Positions 55,385-64,000 of a DNA stretch of 64,000 nt are shown in pieces. How positions within the stretch are numbered: the first letter of the stretch is position 1; each line of letters begins with the position of its first letter. The notes below the pieces were generated by a model, which was given only the letters and a program-made list of their open reading frames with translations, was not told the DNA's origin and ran no database searches. Source of the DNA: Linum tenue (lineage: Eukaryota; Streptophyta; Magnoliopsida; Malpighiales; Linaceae); NCBI GenBank assembly GCA_946122785.1, contig CAMGYJ010000002.1, positions 43,550,495 through 43,614,494 of the forward strand, written 5' to 3'. The position numbers and the translations under genes are program-made.

Positions 55385-57139
55385 ATGAGACCACCACCTA
55401 CGACAATCGATACTGCTCCGAATGATCCGGAACTTCTTTGGGGGCATGGTCACCATCGGATTGACGCAGTTTGGGCAAATGAGGTAAGTTTTTTAAATTA
55501 AATTATTTCTATAGTTTTTTTTATTAGCTGTATAATAGAATATATTAGAAATAGAATAGAATTAAATTAAATTAAGAATAGAATTAGATTAAATTAAGAA
55601 TATTATTAGATTAAATTAAGAATATTATATTAGAATAAGTTTAGTTTAGATATATAAATATAAATATTAGGTGAATTGAATTGAAGGAATTGAATTAATA
55701 TAGTTTTGTGCATTAATTAATTATAGGTTGGTGATCGACCATACCACATTCGTCATACGGGCAATTTAGTTCGATACAATCCACTGTACCTGCCGTATCT
55801 CGTCGACATTTAATGTGAACTTAAACCAAATTATAAAATATTGCACATGTGATTACTTTTCATTTGAGAAATTTCAGGTAGAACATGAATATATGTTTTC
55901 ACTTCATCGGACATTTCACATGCCGTTCGGTGAGGTGACGATCACCCTAGAGGACGTTGCGACACTCACCGCATTAGCGATCGACGGTGATGCCGTCATA
56001 GTAGACATACCAGACGAGGACTGGTCGGCTATGTGTCTTCGACTGTTAGGACAGGCTCCTACTGATCTTGGCGGCGGCGTCATCCGGATTACTTGGCTCA
56101 GGGAGACTTTCGATGAGCTACCGCTTTCTGCATCACCAGAGACGACAGAGCAGTATGCTAGAGCGTATGCGCTGTCTCTGATGGGAGGTGTCTTGTTCTC
56201 CGATCGATCTGGAGGTTCAGTTCACCTGCAGTATCTACTTTTGGTAGAGGATTGGCGCAGAGCGGGGAGGTTTGCTTGGGGAGCAGCTGTGCTATCCTAC
56301 TTGTACCGTGAGATGGGTAGATCGGCGCTGCAGATGACGGCATCTTCTTCACTGGGTGGTGACTTTGGTGGATGGGCCGCCTTGCTGATGATCTGGACGT
56401 GGGAGCGGTTTCCTCATACATCACCACTACATGCGGTGACGGGTGCGCAGATTACTCAGGACGCAGTGCCACGTGGCATTCGGTGGCTTCCGGCCCAGAC
56501 CCGTCAGCATGGAGATCAGTTCTACTTGTACAAGCTGTGGTTTGACGAGTGCACGACATTCGTGGTTAGTATATAACATTTCGTTTTATAGAATAGTTTT
56601 AATTGATTTATTATAGATTTAGGAGTAATTATGTGACCAATCCTTGTGTGCAGTGGCGTCCGTACTTTCATAGAGGTCAGGACTACAGCGGTACTGTGAT
56701 CCAGTCCCACACGTTTCGAGCAGTAGTTCCGCTGATCTGCTTCTCATCGCAGATGTGGCATCATCCAGATCGCGTGCTAGGACAGTTTGGAATGGTTCAG
56801 GACCGGCCTCATCCTCCACATTCCGCGGCTGAGATTAGATTTTTTCTTCGTGTGGGACAACATGGACCATCACGTGGCCAGCAGTTCATACAGGCAGCCA
56901 GCGAGTCGATTGAGTTGTGGAACCGTCGACATGAGTTCGTAGCGCAGACGAGCTACAGTGCCGTGGAATTAGCTTACCACTCGGAGCATCAAGAGTGGTA
57001 TAGAGATGTCACTAGACATTCAGGCACACGGAGACATGTCTCCATGAGTAGCACTCCTTTATACTTCCCAGTAAGAAATGTCCCATCAACAACCATGACG
57101 CCTGGACAATACTTGAATCCATCTATACAAGGTCCATAA
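55385..57139 (+). pseudogene. Plant mobile domain (PMD, MAIN-like) gene inside the MULE
   Basis: Likely exons are 55385-55483, 55727 to about 55796, 55878-56564 and 56654-57139. The last two splice sites are clear. Conserved PMD features are ELLWGHGHHRIDAVW near the start, FHMPFGEVTITLEDVATLTAL, the acidic PDEDW segment, ARAYALSLMGGVLFSDRSGG, LLMIWTWERFPH, then WRPYFHRG and PLICFSSQMWHHPDRVLGQFG. PMD proteins are found in transposons and in host proteins linked to silencing; their biochemical role is not settled. The N-terminus is uncertain: a Gly/Arg-rich start at 55161 does not join in frame, and the third exon needs a weak donor. It may be a damaged gene or my exon model may be wrong. The 3' end overlaps the MURA remnant. 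Confidence 0.65.
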
Positions 57140-58263
57140 GCCCAAAATACTCGCTGAAATATCGAATGACCTGGTTGAGTCGAAGGAACTCTTACCCAAT
57201 CAATCACCGATGTTGGCATTTTTCTCTTGACCACCCGCAAGAATGTCTGCAAAAAATCATAGGATTCTTCCTAATTTCCATGCAACTTCTCCAATGCTCT
57301 TTGTTTCCCATACCAAGCCTTCTTGTAAGTAACTTGCATATTAAACTTATCTTTCAACTCGGCTTGCACAGTTAGAACACTCAGATTTGGTTGGGCACGT
57401 ACCAAATGTTTGACGGCCTCAGATATCACGTCGACATCAAGATGGCGATGATCCGTCGGTTGAGTCGTACTACTACAAGTATGCACCAACTCGACCTTTC
57501 TCACGCTCCAATCGCCTCCCACATCTCGACATCCAAACCGCACCATCCAAGGACATTTGTCCTCCTTGTGCATCAACATCTGATCTTCCAGATTGAAGGT
57601 GACGACTCCACCACGTTATACTGAAAGTTGCGTTGTAGTGCATATATAGTGCTTAATCGCCACCCGTGCAGCTTGTTTCGAGTGAAATATCTGCCCCTTG
57701 TAGAATTCTCCATCAAAACCACCAACACTAGACCCTGGAATTACGCCATATGAATCAGCATATGATAATTCCTCGTCCTCTTCATTACCCTGCAAGTAAA
57801 AATATGGAGGATAATTAGGTAGTTCTCCTCCCTCCCCGTCATCCTCCTCCTCCTCATCTTCCTCCTCCTCCTCATCTTCCTCCTCTTCGTCATCACCGTC
57901 ATCAAAGGCAGGATCGGATGGCACGCTCCATGTATCATCACTGTCATCATCGTCTTCCTCTCCATCCCGATCCTCACTGAGCTCAGCATGTATCTCAGCA
58001 CCCAAACAATAAGGATTTTGTGCCATAAAATTCCAAAGCACATTTAAGCTATCATCATCGACAATAGGCATTGCATAATGAAATAAAACATCATTCTGCC
58101 ATTCTGGAAGACAGTAGGTGAAACCTGTAATCACAACACTATCTTGTACTGTTTCGTCTCTAATCCGTATTCTCCGAATTAGATGATCACAAAGTTTCTG
58201 ATAGTTCACCCTGGATGGAATAGTCATCTGGAAACTTAAACCACCAACAAAATGGACACCCAA
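57048..58263 (-). pseudogene. MURA-type transposase, N-terminal part, broken
   Basis: The minus strand starts MGVHFVGGLSFQMTIPSRVN. A long acidic tract (57830-57980, mostly Asp/Glu) is followed by the MuDR N-terminal domain region (SKQAARVAIKHYI) and the WMVRFGCRDVGGDWSVRK zinc-binding-like part. It then continues through QAELKDKFNMQVTYKKAWYGK to MVVDGTFLTGKYKG, which holds the first catalytic Asp of the MULE transposase domain. Lesions are a frameshift near 57625, another near 57580 and a stop in place of a probable Trp near 57270. Sequence after VDGTFLTGKYKG is lost, with the rest of the catalytic domain. Confidence 0.8.
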
Positions 58264-58790
58264 ATTGTCTTCTACTTTCTCTGATCGCCACCGAACAGCT
58301 AGTTCAAATCTCCTAAAACCACTACATTAAAAACAAACTCTAATTACTAACTGGACAAAATCATTATGATGAATACATGGGGAAAAAAAATTACGACTCT
58401 TACCTGTTATTAGCCATCTTCCCAGCAACCAGACAGCAACACCAGAGCTTCTCTCAGAACTTCTTTCAGTTTTTTGGTGATGAAGAACCGAAGGAAAGGT
58501 GCAGTATATATATGAATGGGTGGTGCTGGAGTGGAAAAAAATGGCAGCGACGAAGCCCCAGTCTGGGGCGCCGACGCTTTTTCTTTCTCAAAAGCGCCAA
58601 AGCCCCAGTCCGGGGCGCCGCCGCCAAGTTTATTTTTTTAAAAAGCACCTAGCGGCGGCGCCCCGGACTGGAGCTTCGCCGCTTTCAACATATCAAAAAA
58701 CACAATATTCCTGTAAATAATTTTAAAACCACTATATTTGTGGTAAATTAAAAAAAAAACAATATTCATAGAATTAACCCCATAACTTTG

Positions 58791-59319
58791 AATCACGTAA
58801 AGTATCAGTTATTTATTTTCCTCGTTTCCATATTCAAATCACTGTAGAAGCTTCGGGTGTCTCACACCACCTGCATACCCCTACACTCGTCACATTATTG
58901 TAATTTCAATTTTCAAGCGCCAAGTGTTTTTCGTTTTTCCAACTAAATATTTGACTTAGCGCCACTCGATCTCATCAAATACGTAGCCGAGAATTTTGGG
59001 GTATGGGCGCCGTCGCTGTCGTAAAAAAAAAAATGCATAGTTGGGAGTCGTGTTGTGTTCACATTTCGTCGTATTATAAATACGAAATGGACAGAACGAG
59101 GAAAAGAGAGAGAGAGAGAGGCAGACTGCAGTGCCAGCCCTGGTTGTGATTTTCGCCCTCCTTTCCTTTCTTCTCCTCCAAAAGCACTCAATTTCCCACG
59201 AAACAACCAACACCACCACCACCATTATTTTGTTTAATCACCAATTATTAACCCACTCCCCAATTTCCCTCCATCTCCTCCGAACCTTCACCCCCAATTT
59301 CCCCTCCGCCGCGACCACC
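58791..59319 (+). promoter_or_regulatory. Promoter and 5' UTR of the RLCK gene
   Basis: A TATA box (TATTATAAATA, 59072-59082) is followed by a GA-rich tract (GAGAGAGAGAGAG, about 59105-59120) and a CT- and CAC-rich leader up to the ATG at 59320. Further upstream, 59005-59017 reads GGGCGCCGTCGCT, identical to a stretch in the adjacent MULE foldback (54940-54952). That may be chance or an old MULE footprint. Confidence 0.6.
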
Positions 59320-62300
59320 ATGGGGAACTGCCTCGCCATGGGAACTCCGGTCAACCACTACCAAGCCCCCACCACCACCGCCGCCGCCGCCTCTCCAGGT
59401 TCGAATTCGTTCATTGACGGTCGTTGGTTTGCTTTTGGTTGCCGGAAAATGAAATTCTTATTGACTGGGTTGTTGTTCGATGTGGCAGAGTTTAGTGCCT
59501 CGCGGAATAACAGCAGCGACGACGTCGTTGAGAGCGTGAGTAATAGCGGCGGAGGCCACAGTACTACTACAAGCGGCGAAACGGCGGGTAGGCCGAGCTT
59601 GAAGATCTTCAAGCTGGCGGACTTGAAGAGCGCGACGAGGAATTTCCGGCCGGACACTGTGCTCGGGGAAGGCGGGTTCGGGACGGTTTACAAAGGGTGG
59701 ATCGACGAGAGGACCTTCGCGCCCTCCAAGGTCGCCGTCGGGATGCCCGTCGCCGTCAAGCGATCCAACTCCGACAGCAATCAGGGGCTCGAGGAGTGGC
59801 AGGTAAATTACAAACTTTGACTTTTTCCTCCTGTTTTATTTTATATATATAGTGGGCGACGACGACGCCAACCGTCCTCTCCTCAACATGATTACATGAT
59901 ATACCTATATAATACCGTTTTTGGGTAGAATATATAATAATATAACGGTAACGGACGTATGTGTATTGACAATTTAGAATGATTTAACCTCTACAACACG
60001 TCATTGCTTACATATACCTAAATGCGACATTTGAGCATATATTAGGTTATCTACGAACGAAAAACCAGTTACATTTACTTTGTTTTTAAATACTTATTAA
60101 TTATAAAAAAGATATTAACATTTCGGATTACCACAGAATGCATGTGGTAGCATTATGTAATTTCTCATGATCAAAGTACAACGATACAAAAATATTTATA
60201 AAAAAAAACAGGTACTATTATTTGTTTTTTATTAAAGTGAAATCTGATGAAAATTGCACCTTATTTTTATCATTAATGGGAAATTAAATTTTTATTTAAC
60301 TTATTGCTTACAACATATGTTTGAACAATAAAGGTAAGCTTAATATACATATAAAATAGTAAGAATTTCTGAACAAGCCAATCACTCTAGGGGTCGTTTG
60401 GATGAGGGTTTTTAATATGAGAGATTTGTGAGAGATTTAACTTCAAATCACTCGTTTAAAATACCAGGAATTTTATTGGCAGGAATTATCCAAATTAACT
60501 CGTTTGGAAGCTAATGAGGGTTTTCACGCTAGAAAGGAAAAAGGCAGTTTTACCCCATTTGTTTATGGTGATCTTCGTTATCGGCAAGAACAACAATGTG
60601 AAACCCAAAAATCCTACACCAGTGATTTCTTAGGAAGCACATATACCTTCGCAGTAGCTTGATTTTTTGTCCCTGCAAGACCACTGCTTCCCTTCCATTT
60701 TTGTTTTTCTCCCCACCAACTATCCCTCCCCTTCAGAAACATCAATTAGCAACCCTACGCCAAGCATAATCGCAGCCGCTCCTAGCATCATCGTCCACCG
60801 CTGCCACGCCCGCAACGCAAACCTCGGCCACCGCCTGCTCGACCACCGCCTCGTCCTCCTCTAAACCTGCCACCGTCTCGGGGTTTCATGGTTCTTCTTC
60901 TTCGCTGCCGCTGTTACAGGGAGGATCGCCGAGCTTAACCAGGAGACAGTGGGAAGAAATTGAAGAACGCCGCTGTTATTGGGGCAACGTTCAAATCCCA
61001 GGCGGCGGTGGGAAGAAATTGACGACGAGTGACCAGGTTTGGCGTCGATGTTCAAATTCCATGTGATGGTGGGAAGGAATCGAAGACGAGAGACCAGTTT
61101 GGGCGGCGCTCAAATTTTCAGGCGGCGGTGGGACGGAATCGCCGACGGGGACCAGGTTTGGGTGGGAAGAATATCTCGACGTGATGGGAAGAATTGGGTG
61201 AGGACTAGTACCACAACTTTTGGGCAACGGACGACATTGGGTAGTGTTGGTGTTGAATGGGTCGACGACGAACTGCAGATAGAAGAAAGAAAGGGTAACA
61301 GTTGGAAAATAAAATATAAAAATGAGAGATTTCGAAATAGCTGGTGGCCATCAGCTATTTCAAAAACCCACATTTAAGGGTTTCTCAAATCTCTAATTAT
61401 TAAAATCTCTCATTGTTTATGTTTTTGCCAAACAAGTGATTTTATTAAAATTCCTAATTGTGAGAGATTGTTTTAAAATCCCTCATAGGAAACCCTTATC
61501 CAAACGGGGCCCTAGAAGAGTAGAAGTGTTTAGGAGTAGGAAAACGAAGGAGTATCATCTTCTACCGTCAATCTAGAATAAGTAGCAGAAGAGTTCACCA
61601 TGTACAAAGTCAAAGTCAAAGTCAGTGACTGACTGGAATTATATAAAAAATACACAGAAGAAGATGGTGATCATGGGATCCAAATTTGAACATTGTCAAT
61701 GAGTTCAGACCTGTTTGTTGTCTCTTACTCGTATTTCACAAAAGAATGACACATAATTGATTTACTTAATTATTAATGAAGTATTGGAATATTGGGATCG
61801 ATTCGGCAAAGAAATAGATCAGCCAACCCCACCAGCCCACAGACTAATCCTAATTGAAATATTCCTGGCTTTCCTAATTTTGTTGACCTCGCCACACAAT
61901 TGCATTAATCTTATATTATTTTTATGTATAAAAAAAATAATATCTGTTTGACTTGTTCAGCCAATTTTTATATATTATTTTTATAGTCATAATTTGCAAA
62001 ATGCATTGACAAATTTGAAATTTCCCATCATATCCGCAGAAAGTCATGGGGCTACCCATCTCTACAACCATGTGCCCCCATCCTTTTCTTTCTCAGAAAT
62101 ACAGACTAAAAATCATTCATATTCACACACACACACAACAGAACAGATTGAACGCAACCTCATGATTATCACTCTCCTCGTCGCGTTCGTGTCAAATTGA
62201 TCTCAATGTAATTGTATGATAATAAACCAAAAAAATATTAATTAATGCGAAAGGGATTTATTGTTTGTTTGAATTCCAATTTCCAAGTAATAATATTTTT

Positions 62301-63606
62301 AGAATTATTCTATAGAACTTCGTAAATTTACCTAAAAAGTATACTATTAAGACAATTGGTCTACCATACATCCAAAATCAAGTGTGTGTCACAAACTAAC
62401 TTCACATTCACATATTGTGTAAAGTTTGTAATGTATACATATTAAATGAGTGATATTGATGGTGTGTTTGCTTATTTTTGCAGGCGGAAGTCAAGTTCTT
62501 GGGGAAATTTTCACACCCGAATCTCGTCAAGTTGTTGGGTTACTGCTGGGAAGAGAATCAATTCCTGCTGGTCTACGAGTACATGCAGAAAGGCAGCCTG
62601 GAAAGTCACCTCTTTAGAAGTACGTACAATGAACACCAAATGAAAACCCTACCACGTATGACTTATCTCTTATAATTATGTTATGAACTTAGATGTAAAT
62701 GTGAAGGGTATAATATATTGCATGATTGAAGTTGTACTCTAACATCTAAAAAAATGTTACAGAGAATGCAGATCCATTACCATGGGAGATCCGTCTGAAG
62801 ATCGCAACGGGCGCAGCAGAAGGCCTAGCTTTCCTCCACTCCTCGGAGAAGAGTGTCATCTACCGCGACTTCAAGGCCTCCAACATTCTTCTGGACAAGG
62901 TACATATCGGTCTATCATAATTTAGAGCCATCCTTCGTGTTCCTCTTCCCCTCTCTCTTTTCCATGTTCGTCGTCGTAATTGTATTTTTACATTTGAGAA
63001 AATTTCGATCGACAGGAGTACAATGCCAAGCTATCGGATTTCGGGCTGGCCAAGTTCGGCCCGGTGAACGGGAAGTCCCACGTGACCACCCGTGTCATGG
63101 GGACCCACGGGTACGCGGCGCCGGAGTACGTGGCGACGGGCCACCTGTACGTCAAATCCGACGTGTACGGGTTCGGGGTGGTCCTCCTGGAGATGCTGAC
63201 AGGCTTACGGGCCATGGACACGAACCGGCCCAGTGGGGAGTACAAGCTCGTGGACTGGGCCAAGCCCTCTCTCTCCAACAAGAGGAAGCTCAGGAAGATC
63301 ATGGACCCGAGGCTCGATTTAGAGTACCCGTTGAACGCTGCGATGCAAGCAGCCGAGCTCATCCTGCAGTGCTTGGAGGTCGATCCCAAGAGCAGGCCTT
63401 CCATGGAGGAAGTGGTGGAGACTTTGAGGAAGGTAGCCGAGATCAAGGTGAAGCCCAGAGAGGGCAAAGAAGGTAAATCAGGAGGCAGGGACCGACGTGG
63501 CAGTCATGGTAGTCATAGTTACGGACATAGCCCAAGGGATCATCATCGGCCCAGATATGGTGGAAATGGGATTAATGGGTCACGGGCCCATTCAGCAGGT
63601 AGATAG
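59320..63606 (+). CDS. RLCK-VII receptor-like cytoplasmic kinase (PIX13/PBL-like)
   Basis: Five exons with GT-AG junctions: 59320-59398, 59489-59802, 62484-62619, 62763-62899 and 63016-63606. They give 1,257 nt, 418 residues plus stop, with phase kept throughout. The start MGNC offers N-myristoylation and palmitoylation sites for membrane anchoring. Kinase landmarks in order: [13 protein letters not shown] (ATP loop), MPVAVKRS (Lys), [34 protein letters not shown] (catalytic Asp), [45 protein letters not shown]. The tail is Gly/Arg/His-rich. Family members relay immune or developmental signals from surface receptors. Intron 1 is 90 nt with no stop, so its retention would add 30 residues in frame. 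Intron 2 (2,681 nt) holds a DNA transposon. No lesion is visible. Confidence 0.93.
60390..61511. mobile_element. Non-autonomous DNA transposon in RLCK intron 2
   Basis: This 1,122-bp element has inverted ends GGGGTCGTTTGGATGAGGGTTT and AAACCCTTATCCAAACGGGGCC and a 3-bp CTA duplication (60387-60389, 61512-61514). That fits PIF/Harbinger-type insertion, although the usual site is TWA. Subterminal GAGAGATTT-type words are also inverted. The core holds a tandem repeat (60948-61170) and no transposase. Confidence 0.72.
60948..61170. repeat. Tandem repeat of about 67 bp inside the intronic transposon
   Basis: Three to four imperfect units share GGTGGGAAGAAATTGAAGA, CGAC-rich text, GACCAGTTTGG and GTTCAAATTCC. 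They differ from each other at many positions. GC content is higher than the rest of the element. Confidence 0.65.
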
Positions 63607-64000
63607 CTAGGGACAGTATTTTCTTTGTGAATAAGTTAGTGCACAACGATGACGTACTATCCCTATATGTGCACGTTGACTCCCCATACTCGTGGACGCT
63701 TTTACTGGGCCGAACTTTGAGAAGAGGGAGATATCTCTGTAAGATAGATAATGGGTTTTTGTATCGGGTTGTAAATGGGCCACTGGGTGGGCCTCATTGT
63801 GCACGTTTGGTCCAGCTTGACTGCTTGTACGTTGGTAGATTGGTGATATCTTAGTTCAATTTTACACCCGATCGAAGTCTATGGTCACTTCAATTCGAGA
63901 CCCTCAAGTGTGGTTAACTGGTTATGCTGTGTAATCCTACCCGACTCAAACTTGTACCCTAGGGTTGTTAGCTGCAATACATACAATATGAGCTCGAAGC
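63607..64000. other. 3' flank of the RLCK gene
   Basis: Probable 3' UTR and downstream DNA. No gene or element is recognisable before the window ends. Confidence 0.5.

Larger units (their letters stand above)
54717..58781. mobile_element. Mutator-like element (MULE) with PMD gene
   Basis: Long AT-rich terminal inverted repeats start GGTTAATTCCATGAATATTG and match the complement of the right end over about 100 bp with few mismatches. A perfect 9-bp target duplication, ATAACTTTG, lies at 54708-54716 and 58782-58790, the Mutator hallmark. Inside are a plant-mobile-domain gene (plus strand) and a broken MURA transposase (minus strand) pointing toward each other. Next to each TIR is a GC-rich foldback. 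The element is not autonomous in this copy. Confidence 0.88.

Overview
This is nuclear plant DNA, most likely from a eudicot. It carries intron-containing receptor-like cytoplasmic kinase (RLCK) genes and dense plant-type transposons. The retroelement primer sites are complementary to plant tRNA-Asp or resemble tRNA-Met sites. I see no bacterial, organellar or CRISPR signal. One gene looks intact, an RLCK-VII kinase at 59320-63606. The rest is mobile-element DNA, gene fragments and tandem duplication.

Positions 1-19346 are dominated by a young tandem duplication (offset about 11,236 bp). Each unit holds a LINE remnant with an hAT MITE inside it, an AT-rich spacer and a Ty1/copia element with 226-bp LTRs. 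The junction at 8964/8965 fuses copia RNase H sequence to a 5'-truncated RLCK-VII gene. Copy B also lost 1,427 bp of copia. A complete version of this kinase should therefore lie just left of the window.

Positions 19744-50747 are a nested retrotransposon complex. A short 5' fragment of a CrRLK1L (malectin-like) receptor kinase gene is cut by a large minus-strand LTR element without a visible pol gene, here called X. X was then hit by three related non-autonomous gypsy/Athila-type elements, each with a perfect 5-bp target duplication: E1 (20664-28479, CTCAC), E2 (32103-39105, TACCT) and E3 (42598-49500, CCTGC). E3 in turn contains a solo LTR of the E2 family (TAGGT). E1-E3 lack reverse transcriptase, RNase H and an integrase core. 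In E1 and E2 the protease runs in frame into what looks like an integrase C-terminal tail. E1-E3 share an ordered set of RNA-like stem-loops after the gag stop, and palindrome arrays in U3 whose architecture is kept while the sequence changes. These shared non-coding structures are the most novel signal in the window.

Positions 50748-58790 hold AT-rich DNA, two hAT MITEs with 8-bp target duplications, and a Mutator-like element (9-bp target duplication) carrying a plant-mobile-domain gene convergent with a broken MURA transposase. Positions 58791-64000 hold the intact kinase gene, with another DNA transposon in its long second intron.
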